A DNA stretch of 5,711 nucleotides from an uncultured Cloacibacillus sp. (lineage in GTDB: Bacteria; Synergistota; Synergistia; Synergistales; Synergistaceae). Each line of letters starts with the position of its first letter. Within the stretch, counting starts at the first letter, position 1. The notes under the pieces are model-generated. The model saw only the letters and a program-made list of their open reading frames with translations, was not told the origin of the DNA and made no database searches. Positions 1 through 5,711 of this stretch are shown here, piece after piece. Location of the stretch: positions 1-5,711 of the forward strand of contig CAKSWL010000156.1 of assembly GCA_934511335.1 (NCBI GenBank), read 5' to 3'. The position numbers and the translations under genes were made by a program.

Positions 1-635
1 ATGAGGACGGTTTTCGTGAGGTTTTGGGCGCTGCCGAGGGCATGAAAGAGGACAAGGCCAGCTGGGTCAGCTTCTTTCAGTGGCTCCGCGGACGCGGCTT
101 GGACGGCGTAAAACTCATCGTCGGCGACAAGTGCATGGGGATGCTGGAGGCCGTGGGCGAGGTGTTCCCCGAGGCCAAATACCAACGCTGCACGGTGCAT
201 TTCTACCGCAACGTTTTCTCCGTTGTGCCCAAATCCAAGGTCAAGATTGTAGCCAAAATGCTCAAGGCAATCCATGCTCAGGAGAGCAAGAAGGCCTCCC
301 GAGAAAAGGCCAAAGCTGTGGCTGCTCAGCTGAAAGAAATGAAGCTGAAGGAGGCTGCCAAAAAGGTCGAGGACGGCATCGAGGAAACGCTGACCTACTG
401 CGATTTTCCCAGCGAACACTGGACCCGCATCCGCACCAACAACGCGATCGAGCGGCTGAACCGGGAGATCCGCCGCAGGACCCGTGTGGTGGGCACATTC
501 CCGGACGGCAACTCTGCTCTGATGCTGGTCTGTGCCCGGCTGCGCCATGTGGCGGGAACTCAGTGGGGCAACAAAAAGTACATGAATATGAAGCACTTGG
601 AGGCGGTTCTGGATGACGCCTTCATTGCCGGTTGA
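1..635 (+). CDS. IS256-family transposase, C-terminal 210 residues (5' end cut by window)
   Basis: This is a mutator-type (MULE/IS256) DDE transposase that moves its own insertion sequence, in this family usually by a copy-out circle intermediate. The frame is open from base 3 and starts with visible residues EDGFREVLGAAEG, a conserved IS256 block. A TTG at 24 is therefore only an internal codon, and the real start is upstream of the window. The second catalytic Asp is in LIVGDKCMG (codon 126-128). The catalytic Glu is in NNAIERLNREIRRRTR (codon 450-452), 108 residues later, the same spacing as D233-E341 of IS256. An Arg lies seven residues after the Glu. Between the two catalytic residues is the family C-x2-H motif (QRCTVHF), followed by a Lys/Glu-rich helical insertion. 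The family is usually about 400 residues, so about half is visible. The visible part has no frameshift or early stop, so the copy may be active. Family assignment is firm; activity is not known. Confidence 0.93.
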   Translation, partial: EDGFREVLGAAEGMKEDKASWVSFFQWLRGRGLDGVKLIVGDKCMGMLEAVGEVFPEAKYQRCTVHFYRNVFSVVPKSKVKIVAKMLKAIHAQESKKASREKAKAVAAQLKEMKLKEAAKKVEDGIEETLTYCDFPSEHWTRIRTNNAIERLNREIRRRTRVVGTFPDGNSALMLVCARLRHVAGTQWGNKKYMNMKHLEAVLDDAFIAG

Positions 636-660
636 CTTCATTCAGCCAGAGTCTGCAAAC

Positions 661-688
661 TAATTTGCGCATAACTCTTGACGGTACC
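661..688 (+). repeat. Probable right terminal inverted repeat of the IS256-type element
   Basis: The segment begins 25 bases after the transposase stop and runs taatttgcgcataactc then TTGACGGTACC. Many IS256-family right ends have an AT-rich stretch followed by TTGAC-x-x-TACC, which this matches. The expected left end would begin GGTACCGTCAAGAGTTATG. The partner repeat is outside the window, so both the boundary and the repeat length are inferred. Confidence 0.5.
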
Positions 689-938
689 TAGAAGGGGAAT
701 GGGCTAGGTTGAACTTACAGAGTTTTTTCTCTCTCTCTGGCCCCGCCGTCGTCTATATGCAGCGGCCGCCATACTATTTTTGCAGAAGGGCGAAAGGGCC
801 TGGATTTTTTCTTTTTCGATCACATGCAGGGGCGATCATGACGCCATCAGCTATAAACACGACGACCAGCCCACTATTCGCGAGGGGCCGACAGTTGAGC
901 GGAAGGCGGCGGCGAATCCGGCGTTGCCCTGCCTTCGG
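689..938. other. Gene-free stretch between IS end and recN stop
   Basis: No convincing gene is seen on either strand. The plus strand has a pyrimidine-rich run at 723-738 (T6 followed by CT repeats), a NotI-type palindrome gcggccgc at 762-769 and a T-rich run at 805-816 without a preceding strong stem. On the minus strand, the frame directly after the recN TAG stays open for 54 codons to a TAG at 774-776. No start in it has a ribosome-binding site, and the predicted peptide (with CDRKRKNPGPFALLQK near its end) is not recognised. A GC-rich inverted repeat (906-912 gcggcgg with 943-949 ccgccgc) overlaps the end of recN. It is not followed by a T-run on the minus strand, so it is not a standard intrinsic terminator. 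The stretch may be a decayed gene remnant or simple spacer. Confidence 0.6.
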
Positions 939-2588
939 CTATCCGCCGCTGTTTTCTAACAGCGCTTTTGCGTGTTCGAGCGCTTCTTTTGATTTTTCGT
1001 CGCCGGAGAGCATTCTGGCGATTTCGCGTTCGCGCGCCTCCCCCGCGACTTCCGCTATTTCGGTGTTCTCTCCCTCTCTTTTGACGACGAAATGCTGGTC
1101 GGCCATCGCCGCGATCGTCGCCTGGTGGGTGATGAGGATAGTGCGGCAGCGTTTGGCGAGCTGGCGGAGTTTGCAGCCGGCAAAGAGCGCCGTTTTGCCG
1201 CCGAGCCCCGCCTCCACTTCGTCGAAGACCAGTGTTCCGGGCAGTTTGTCGTCGCCTACGGAGAGCTGAAGGGCGATCAAGATGCGCGAAAGCTCGCCGC
1301 CGGAGGCATTTTTACCGACTGGCAGCGGCTTCTGGTCGGGCAGCGCGAGTGTGAAGATGGCGTTTTCCGCCCCCGTTGAACGGACGCGGTCTAGCGGTTC
1401 GATCTCAATGTTGAACGAGGCGTATTCCATGCCGAGGCCGCCGAGGTGTTCGTTGACCTTTGCGGCAAGCGTCTTCGCCGATTCTTTTCTCAGCGATCGC
1501 ACCTCTATCGCGAGGCGTGCGGTCTCGCGGCGCAGAGACTGAGCTTTTTTCTCCAGCTCTTCAAGCTCTTTGAGGCTTGCTTTGAGCCATTCCAGCTCGC
1601 TTGCCGCCTCTTTCTCGTATGCGAGCAGCGCAGCGGCGGTGTCTATGCCTAAGGTGCGCTTTATTTTGCGCAGCAGGCCCATCTTTTTTTCCAGGCGCTC
1701 TTTCGCCTCTTCGGTCTCTTCTTCGGAGGCGCTTCTGCGGCAGGCTTCGACGATGAGGTTAGACAGCTCCTGCGCGCCGCTGAGGGTCTTTTCGATCGAC
1801 TCATGCCAGCGGCCGTCTTCTCCCGCGGCGTATTCTTGGAGGCTTCCCGCAATCTTTTCCAGCTGGTCCAGGAGGCCGCCTTCGGCGTGGTTCATTTTTT
1901 CCGCGATGAGCCGCAGCGAGCGCCGGGAGGTTTCGTTTTTTTCGATTTCTCGCAGCTCTTTTTCCCATTCCGCTTCGCTTTCTGGCTTTAGCTCGAGGGC
2001 CTTTATCTGTCGGATGACGGAAGGGGCGCCGTCGAAGCGGGCCTCGCTCTCTTTGCGCCGTTTTTTGAGCGCGAAGATATCTTTTTCCGTCGTGAGCGCC
2101 GCAGAAAAGGCCGCTTCAAGTTCCGCGAGGCTCTTTTTGAGTTTTTCTCCGCCGCAGGAATCGACCAGTTCAAGTTGTTTCGGCGGGTCTAGCAGGCCGA
2201 GCTGCGCGAACTGGCTTTGGATGACGATGTTTGTCTCCATCGCGTGCGCCAGAATTGTGAGAGGCACGCTCTGCTCCTGCAGCGCGGCCTTTCCCTTGCC
2301 GCTGCGCGTGAAGGTGCGCCGCGCGATGAGCGTCTGCTCCTGCGGCTGGCATTTCTCGGAGATTCCCGGTATCGGCTCCGAGGTCATCACCGCGCGTACT
2401 TCGCAGGCCTCTTCTAAGGTGTGGATATGGTTGAGCTGCGCGCGCCGTCCGGCGATGAATTCCAGCGCACGGACGAGGCTGCTTTTTCCTGCGCCGCTTT
2501 CGCCGGTAATGACGATGAATTCGCCGCCGAAGCTGAGGGCCGCCTCTCGAATGCCGCCTACTCCGTGGATTTCAAGCTCTTCTATCAA
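939..2588 (-). CDS. recN: DNA repair protein RecN (SMC-like ATPase)
   Basis: RecN is a cytoplasmic, SMC-like ATPase recruited to double-strand breaks, where it helps hold DNA ends and supports RecA-dependent repair. This 549-residue protein matches the family length (E. coli 553). The N-terminal ATPase half has Walker A GESGAGKS at residues 29-36. A Glu/Lys-rich coiled coil fills about 150-380, broken near the middle. The C-terminal half has the ABC signature NASGGELSR (427-435), Walker B LVFDE (453-457) and the His switch ITHQA (486-490), and ends with the usual EIARMLSG block. The start is TTG: GGAGG lies nine bases upstream, inside the end of nadK, and the protein aligns from there with the family N terminus. 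The gene starts two bases after the nadK stop, so coupled translation is likely. The usual HGQHEHQ segment after Walker A is replaced by QSQFAQL (124-130), keeping only the central Gln. LexA control is common for recN elsewhere, but none can be judged here because recN has no upstream gap of its own. Confidence 0.95.
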   Translation of the reverse strand: MIEELEIHGVGGIREAALSFGGEFIVITGESGAGKSSLVRALEFIAGRRAQLNHIHTLEEACEVRAVMTSEPIPGISEKCQPQEQTLIARRTFTRSGKGKAALQEQSVPLTILAHAMETNIVIQSQFAQLGLLDPPKQLELVDSCGGEKLKKSLAELEAAFSAALTTEKDIFALKKRRKESEARFDGAPSVIRQIKALELKPESEAEWEKELREIEKNETSRRSLRLIAEKMNHAEGGLLDQLEKIAGSLQEYAAGEDGRWHESIEKTLSGAQELSNLIVEACRRSASEEETEEAKERLEKKMGLLRKIKRTLGIDTAAALLAYEKEAASELEWLKASLKELEELEKKAQSLRRETARLAIEVRSLRKESAKTLAAKVNEHLGGLGMEYASFNIEIEPLDRVRSTGAENAIFTLALPDQKPLPVGKNASGGELSRILIALQLSVGDDKLPGTLVFDEVEAGLGGKTALFAGCKLRQLAKRCRTILITHQATIAAMADQHFVVKREGENTEIAEVAGEAREREIARMLSGDEKSKEALEHAKALLENSGG

Positions 2589-2602
2589 GGCTAGTCTCCT
2601 CC
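2589..2602 (-). promoter_or_regulatory. Ribosome-binding site that fixes the TTG start of recN
   Basis: On the minus strand the bases read GGAGGAGACTAGCC directly before the TTG at 2588-2586. GGAGG lies nine bases from the TTG, and AGGAG within the same run lies seven bases from it. The site is inside the last codons of nadK (Gly-Gly-Asp) and includes its TAG stop, so recN translation is probably coupled to nadK translation. Confidence 0.8.
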
Positions 2603-3478
2603 GTCTCTGATGCCGTTGAAGCCCCAGCGCAGTTTTTCCCTGAGCAGGTCGTAGTAGCTGCGCCCGTTAAGCTGGATAGTCTGGACGTATATCTCGTTGT
2701 CGAGCATCACGTGCAGTTCATCGCCCGGCAGCAGCTCGTAACCTAGCTGTCCGTCCTGCGTCAGCATGAGGCTGCGGGTGTCGCCTTTGGGGATAACGAT
2801 GATGTTGTCGGCGTCGCTTAAGATGACCGGCCTCGCGTAGAGGGTGTGGGCGCAGATGGGCGCCATGATCATGCAGGGGACGTGCGGCGGCACAATCGGC
2901 CCGCCGGCGGAGAGGGCGTAGGCGGTAGAGCCGGTCGGCGTCGAGAGGATGAGGCCGTCGGCGAGGAAGAGGGAGAGAGTCTCCTGCCCGACCTTTACCT
3001 CAAGGTCGATGACGCGCGCGAGGTTTCCTTTGGAGATGACGAGATCGTTGAGGGCGTGAAGCTCGTGCACGAGCCGGCCTCCGCGCCAGACCTGCCCTTT
3101 GAGGAGGCGGCGGCGCTGGAGGGTGTATTGCCCGTCGATGACGGCTTCGATGTCTTTTTCCGCCGAGTCGGGGCTGCCGATCGCGAGGAAGCCCAGCCGG
3201 CCTAAGTTGATCCCGTAAAGAGGCACGTCGGAGCCGAAGGCGTAGCGCGCGGCGCGCAGAAAGGTCCCGTCCCCGCCGAGGATGACGGCGAATGAGGCCT
3301 CTTTGCGCCAGGTATCGTCCGTGACGCCGGGCAGGGCGACCGCGGAGGCCTCGTGCGGCGGCAGCAGGAAACTTATCTCCCTTTCCTTGCCCCAGCGCCA
3401 GAGCCTCAACGCCATTTCGATCGCCTCCGGCTTCTGCGTGTTGAATAGCAGCCCTACCCGCTTGCTGATTTTTTCCAT
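2591..3478 (-). CDS. nadK: NAD kinase (ATP-NAD kinase)
   Basis: NadK phosphorylates the 2' hydroxyl of NAD to make NADP, the source of cellular NADPH, in the cytoplasm. In the 295-residue form starting at ATG 3478, GGDGT with the catalytic Asp is at about 68-72, followed by NLGRLGFLA (91-99). The NE/D-type ND pair in ALNDLVISKG is at 144-145. The glycine-rich DGLILSTPTGSTAYALSAGGP block runs over 174-194, and the APICAHTLYARP block, matching the TPICPHTL motif of the family, over 206-217. Length is normal (about 285-300). A GTG three codons upstream (3485-3487) is in frame, but the AGGAG ribosome-binding site touches it. The ATG, eight bases downstream of AGGAG, is the better start. The stop lies two bases before recN and the start is 11 bases after the tlyA stop, so it is cotranscribed with both. 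It occupies the place where argR/ahrC stands in Bacillus-type clusters. Confidence 0.95.
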   Translation of the reverse strand: MEKISKRVGLLFNTQKPEAIEMALRLWRWGKEREISFLLPPHEASAVALPGVTDDTWRKEASFAVILGGDGTFLRAARYAFGSDVPLYGINLGRLGFLAIGSPDSAEKDIEAVIDGQYTLQRRRLLKGQVWRGGRLVHELHALNDLVISKGNLARVIDLEVKVGQETLSLFLADGLILSTPTGSTAYALSAGGPIVPPHVPCMIMAPICAHTLYARPVILSDADNIIVIPKGDTRSLMLTQDGQLGYELLPGDELHVMLDNEIYVQTIQLNGRSYYDLLREKLRWGFNGIRDGGD

Positions 3479-3486
3479 ATAAAACA

Positions 3487-3491
3487 CTCCT
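3487..3491 (-). promoter_or_regulatory. Ribosome-binding site deciding the nadK start
   Basis: The minus strand reads AGGAG then TGTTTTAT then ATG (3478-3476). The eight-base spacing suits the ATG, whereas the upstream GTG (3487-3485) shares a base with AGGAG and cannot be served by it. The site overlaps the tlyA TAG stop at 3490-3492, which suggests coupled translation. Confidence 0.8.
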
Positions 3492-4314
3492 ACCTAGGAT
3501 GGGCGCAGCTGTTTTGGTGCGCCTCGCTCACGATTTTAGCAAAATCCGGCCGCACAGCGGCATGTTCGGCGTCTTTGCGCTTCAGCAGGAAGAGGAATTC
3601 GATGTTTCCCTCGGGGCCGCGTATCGGCGAATAGTCGGCCGCCTCCAATGAAAGGCCGGTCTTTTTTTCGATAAAGTCCGCCACTTCGCCTAGGATATCC
3701 CGGTGGAGCGCGGGGTCGGTGACGACGCCCTTACCCACTCTTTCGCGTCCCGCCTCAAACTGGGGTTTGACGAGGAGCGCCATCAGCCCCTCCTCTTTCA
3801 GCAGCTCTTCCATCTTGGGAAGCAGCAGCGTGACCGATATAAAGGAGGCGTCAGAGACGATGATGTCGGCTTTTTCGCCGCCTATCATCTCCAAAGTGAG
3901 ATTTCGCGCATTGGTCCGCTCCAGCACCGCGACGCGGGGATCGCCGCGCAGCTTCCAGGCCAGCTGCCCATAGCCGACGTCGACGGCGTAGACCTTCGCC
4001 GCGCCGTTTGCGAGCAGCACTTCGGTGAAGCCGCCGGTGGAGGCGCCGATGTCGACGCAGCGTTTCCCCTCCGCCTCTATGGCGAAGCAGTCAAGCGCTT
4101 TGAGCAGCTTGTAGGCCCCGCGGCTCACCCATTCCCGTTCGCGGGCGTCTACTTCGACGTTCGCGCTGGACGGCACCAAAGAGGCGGGTTTGGTGACGGC
4201 GACGCCGCCCACCGTCACGCGCCCCTCCGCGATGTAGCTCTGCGCCGCGGTACGCGAGGCGGCGAGTTTTTTATCAGTAATCAATTTATCAAGACGTATC
4301 AGTTTTTGTTTCAT
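3490..4314 (-). CDS. tlyA: TlyA-family rRNA (cytidine-2'-O)-methyltransferase
   Basis: TlyA methylates ribose 2'-O positions of rRNA. The characterised mycobacterial enzyme modifies 16S C1409 and 23S C1920, and its loss gives capreomycin resistance. Older annotations call the family haemolysin A or YqxC. The 274-residue protein has an N-terminal S4 RNA-binding domain (about 5-47, RLDKLITDKKLAASRTAAQ onward). An FtsJ/RrmJ-like SAM domain follows, with DIGASTGG at 88-95. The K-D-K-E catalytic set is visible: K69 in SRGAYKLL, D155 in VSDASFIS, K183 in LVKPQFE and E239 in GNIEFLFLL. The chosen ATG gives the usual MKQKLIRLDKLI start. An in-frame start 18 codons earlier lies inside dxs and adds no family sequence. 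The ATG overlaps the dxs TGA as ATGA, and no good ribosome-binding site precedes it, so termination-reinitiation after dxs is likely. Which rRNA positions this copy modifies cannot be told from sequence alone. Confidence 0.93.
   Translation of the reverse strand: MKQKLIRLDKLITDKKLAASRTAAQSYIAEGRVTVGGVAVTKPASLVPSSANVEVDAREREWVSRGAYKLLKALDCFAIEAEGKRCVDIGASTGGFTEVLLANGAAKVYAVDVGYGQLAWKLRGDPRVAVLERTNARNLTLEMIGGEKADIIVSDASFISVTLLLPKMEELLKEEGLMALLVKPQFEAGRERVGKGVVTDPALHRDILGEVADFIEKKTGLSLEAADYSPIRGPEGNIEFLFLLKRKDAEHAAVRPDFAKIVSEAHQNSCAHPR
4311..4314 (-). promoter_or_regulatory. ATGA stop-start overlap coupling dxs to tlyA
   Basis: The minus strand reads AAATGA: TGA (4313-4311) ends dxs and ATG (4314-4312) begins tlyA. 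The 20 bases before the ATG (ctgcggctctgtactttaaa) contain no clear Shine-Dalgarno sequence. tlyA translation therefore probably depends on ribosomes finishing dxs. Confidence 0.75.
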
Positions 4315-5711
4315 TTTAAAGTACAGAGCCGCAGGATGTTTTCGACGGTGAGCCCGCATTCTTCCCACTGCTGGGCTCTGGAGGCGTGCGGTATGAAGCG
4401 GTCGGGGATGCCAGCCGCGGCTATTTTGACGCCGTACCCCCTTTCGTTTATGTACGAGGAGACCGCCTCTCCAACACCGCCTGCGAGGGTGTTTTCTTCC
4501 GCGGTGACGACCATAGAGTGCGTCGTCAGCAGTTCGTCCAGCCCCTCGAGATCAAGGGGTTTGATAAAGCGGAGGTCTGCCACCGTGGGGCGCTTGCCGG
4601 TAATTTTTTCGATCTCGTCTGAGCTCTTCATCATCAGCTCTACGGTGCTGCCGATTCCGATGAGGCAGATGTCCGTGCCGCGCGTCAACACTTCGAGCTG
4701 GCCCCACGGCGCGGGGCGGCGCGTCGTTCCAGGGGCGGCGACGCTTGCGGCCGCCTTTCCGCGCGGATAGCGCACCGCCAGCGGGATGGCGCGTTTTTTC
4801 CATTCGCGGACGAAGAATTCCAGATCGGCGGCGTCGCGCGGCGCAGCTAGCGTCATCTCCGGTATGGCGCGGAACCAGGCGGTGTCGAGTATCCCGTGGT
4901 GCGTCTCCCCATCTTCACCGACAAGTCCCGCGCGGTCTATTCCCAGCAGTACGGGCAGTTTAGGCAGGCATATATCATGCATTACCTGGTCCGCCGCGCG
5001 CTGGAGGAAGGTGGAATAGATGCAGACGACAGGGCGCATCCCTGCCGCCGCAAGCCCTGCGGCGTAGATGAGCGTGTGTTCTTCGGCAATGCCGGTGTCA
5101 AAGAAGCGCTGCGGGTATGCTTTGGCGAAGTTTTCCAGCTTGGTGCCGTCTTTCATCGCCGCGGTGCAGACCGTCACGCGCGGGTCTTCGTGGGCCGCCT
5201 CGCAGAGGATCTTCGCCATGGCCCCGCTCCAGCTCTCCGCCGTTCCCGCGGCCGCCTGCGACGCGGCGTCTATCTTCGTCTTGGGGCCGATACCGTGGAA
5301 GAACGAGGGGGCCGCCTCCGTCTGCGGACAGCCCTTCCCCTTTTGGGTCAGGACGTGGATCAGCAGAGGCTCGTCGTAATGGCGCGCGAGTCGGAAGACC
5401 TCCTCCATCTCGGCGATGTTGTGGCCGTTGAAGGGCCCCCAGTAGCTTATGTTGAGCTCCTCAAAGACGTTTGTCGGCAAGAGCAGCGATTTGAGCTTCA
5501 TCTTTATCCGCGAGAGCGAGGAGTTGATGTTTTCCCCGTTCTTCATCTTTGTGCACTGGCTCTTTATGTAGTCCTTGAGCTTTTTGTAGGTCGGGTTGAC
5601 GGCGAGTTTCGCAAGGTGCGAGGCCATGCCGCCGACGCGCGGGTTGATCGACATTTTGTTGTCGTTGAGGATGATGACGACCTTGGATTTGAGGCCTGCG
5701 AGGCAGTTCAG
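4311..5711 (-). CDS. dxs: 1-deoxy-D-xylulose-5-phosphate synthase, C-terminal 466 residues (5' end cut)
   Basis: Dxs condenses pyruvate with glyceraldehyde 3-phosphate, using thiamine diphosphate, to give DXP. This is the first step of the MEP isoprenoid pathway and also feeds thiamine and pyridoxal synthesis. The frame runs open through the window edge; upstream of the first internal ATG (5654) it still reads KVVIILNDNKMSINP, the Mg/ThDP-binding NDN block, so the true start is outside. About 160 N-terminal residues including the GDG motif are missing compared with the usual 620-640. In visible numbering the catalytic Glu is E210 in GIAEEHTL (E. coli E370 equivalent), and STFLQR ends at R238. 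DRAGLVGEDGETHHG contains H271 (H431 equivalent), and a transketolase C-terminal domain follows to LRLCTLK. The common GPxDGH segment reads GPFNGH here. The stop overlaps the start of tlyA by four bases. Confidence 0.95.
   Translation of the reverse strand: MNCLAGLKSKVVIILNDNKMSINPRVGGMASHLAKLAVNPTYKKLKDYIKSQCTKMKNGENINSSLSRIKMKLKSLLLPTNVFEELNISYWGPFNGHNIAEMEEVFRLARHYDEPLLIHVLTQKGKGCPQTEAAPSFFHGIGPKTKIDAASQAAAGTAESWSGAMAKILCEAAHEDPRVTVCTAAMKDGTKLENFAKAYPQRFFDTGIAEEHTLIYAAGLAAAGMRPVVCIYSTFLQRAADQVMHDICLPKLPVLLGIDRAGLVGEDGETHHGILDTAWFRAIPEMTLAAPRDAADLEFFVREWKKRAIPLAVRYPRGKAAASVAAPGTTRRPAPWGQLEVLTRGTDICLIGIGSTVELMMKSSDEIEKITGKRPTVADLRFIKPLDLEGLDELLTTHSMVVTAEENTLAGGVGEAVSSYINERGYGVKIAAAGIPDRFIPHASRAQQWEECGLTVENILRLCTLK

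Larger units (their letters stand above)
1..688 (+). mobile_element. IS256-family insertion sequence, right-hand part (left end outside window)
   Basis: The stretch contains the C-terminal half of an IS256-type DDE transposase followed by about 50 non-coding bases. It ends in a sequence whose last bases (TTGACGGTACC, 678-688) resemble the TTGACA-type ends of many IS256-family elements. The left inverted repeat and the first half of the transposase lie before the window, so the full length cannot be given. IS256 elements usually make an 8-9 bp target duplication. The candidate right copy would start at 689 (tagaaggg), but it cannot be confirmed without the left flank. The right boundary is an inference from the terminal motif. 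Confidence 0.75.

Noticed and set aside
80..616. Second plus-strand frame within the transposase
   Set aside because: It is a shifted frame of the transposase with Arg/Gln/Gly-rich composition, while the true frame holds the DDE residues and C-x2-H motif.
718..739. CAGAG / CTCTG inverted repeat around a T6-CT run
   Set aside because: The stem is five base pairs inside a low-complexity pyrimidine tract, and there is no second copy or clear role.
785..816. GGGCGAAAGGGCC followed by T-runs as a plus-strand intrinsic terminator for the transposase
   Set aside because: Only a three-base-pair stem can be formed before the T-run, too weak to call.
906..949. GC-rich inverted repeat (gcggcgg / ccgccgc) at the recN end as a terminator
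   Set aside because: The loop is 30 bases, one arm lies within recN, and no T-run follows on the minus strand; GCC-type repeats are common in this sequence.
709..1269. A 186-codon plus-strand open frame starting in the gene-free stretch
   Set aside because: Most of it is antisense to the recN 3' end; it has no ribosome-binding site or recognisable motif, and its composition is Ser/Arg-rich.
1570..2610. A 346-codon open frame on the plus strand opposite recN
   Set aside because: It is very rich in Ser and Arg, as expected from the complement of a Glu/Leu/Lys-rich coiled-coil gene. It has no recognisable domain and overlaps recN completely.
3479..3487. Upstream GTG start for nadK giving three extra residues
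   Set aside because: The AGGAG site touches this GTG, leaving no spacing, while the ATG at 3478 has ideal eight-base spacing.
4315..4368. Longer N terminus for tlyA
   Set aside because: The extra 18 residues are encoded inside dxs, match nothing in the S4 domain, and the downstream ATG gives the normal family N terminus.
3703..4770. A 355-codon plus-strand open frame opposite tlyA and dxs
   Set aside because: It runs across two well-supported genes on the other strand, shows no family motif and is explained by GC-rich codon composition.
1..5711. CRISPR arrays, tRNA or rRNA genes, riboswitches, toxin-antitoxin or phage defence genes
   Set aside because: No regularly spaced repeats, no tRNA-like or rRNA-like stretches and no such protein motifs were seen on either strand.

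Overview
The window looks like an ordinary bacterial chromosome segment of fairly high GC content. It carries the 3' part of an IS256-type insertion sequence on the plus strand and a tightly packed four-gene housekeeping operon on the minus strand. Read in the direction of transcription (right to left), the operon is dxs (5' end cut by the window edge), tlyA, nadK, recN. A dxs-tlyA-(argR)-recN cluster is well known in Firmicutes, and variants with nadK occur in clostridia-like and Synergistota-like bacteria. The gene order, the divergent RecN and the TTG start suggest a Synergistota or deep Firmicutes-like anaerobe. That assignment is an inference, because no rRNA or other taxonomic marker is present.

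Layout: 1-688 is the right-hand part of an IS256-family element, with about the last half of its transposase and a probable right terminal inverted repeat. 689-938 is about 250 bases with no convincing gene and no clear terminator. 939-2588 is recN (DNA repair SMC-like ATPase, TTG start). 2591-3478 is nadK (NAD kinase). 3490-4314 is tlyA (S4 plus FtsJ-type rRNA 2'-O-methyltransferase). 4311-5711 is dxs (1-deoxy-D-xylulose-5-phosphate synthase), lacking roughly its first 160 residues.

The operon genes act in different processes: isoprenoid precursor synthesis, ribosome modification, NADP supply and recombinational repair. They are nevertheless physically coupled. dxs and tlyA overlap by four bases (ATGA), the ribosome-binding site of nadK spans the tlyA stop codon, and recN starts two bases after the nadK stop with its ribosome-binding site inside the nadK coding end. 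The transposase is convergent to the operon.

I see no sign of a novel biological system. The points most worth a second look are the altered Q-loop region of RecN, the unexplained 250-base stretch between recN and the IS end, and the start-codon choices.
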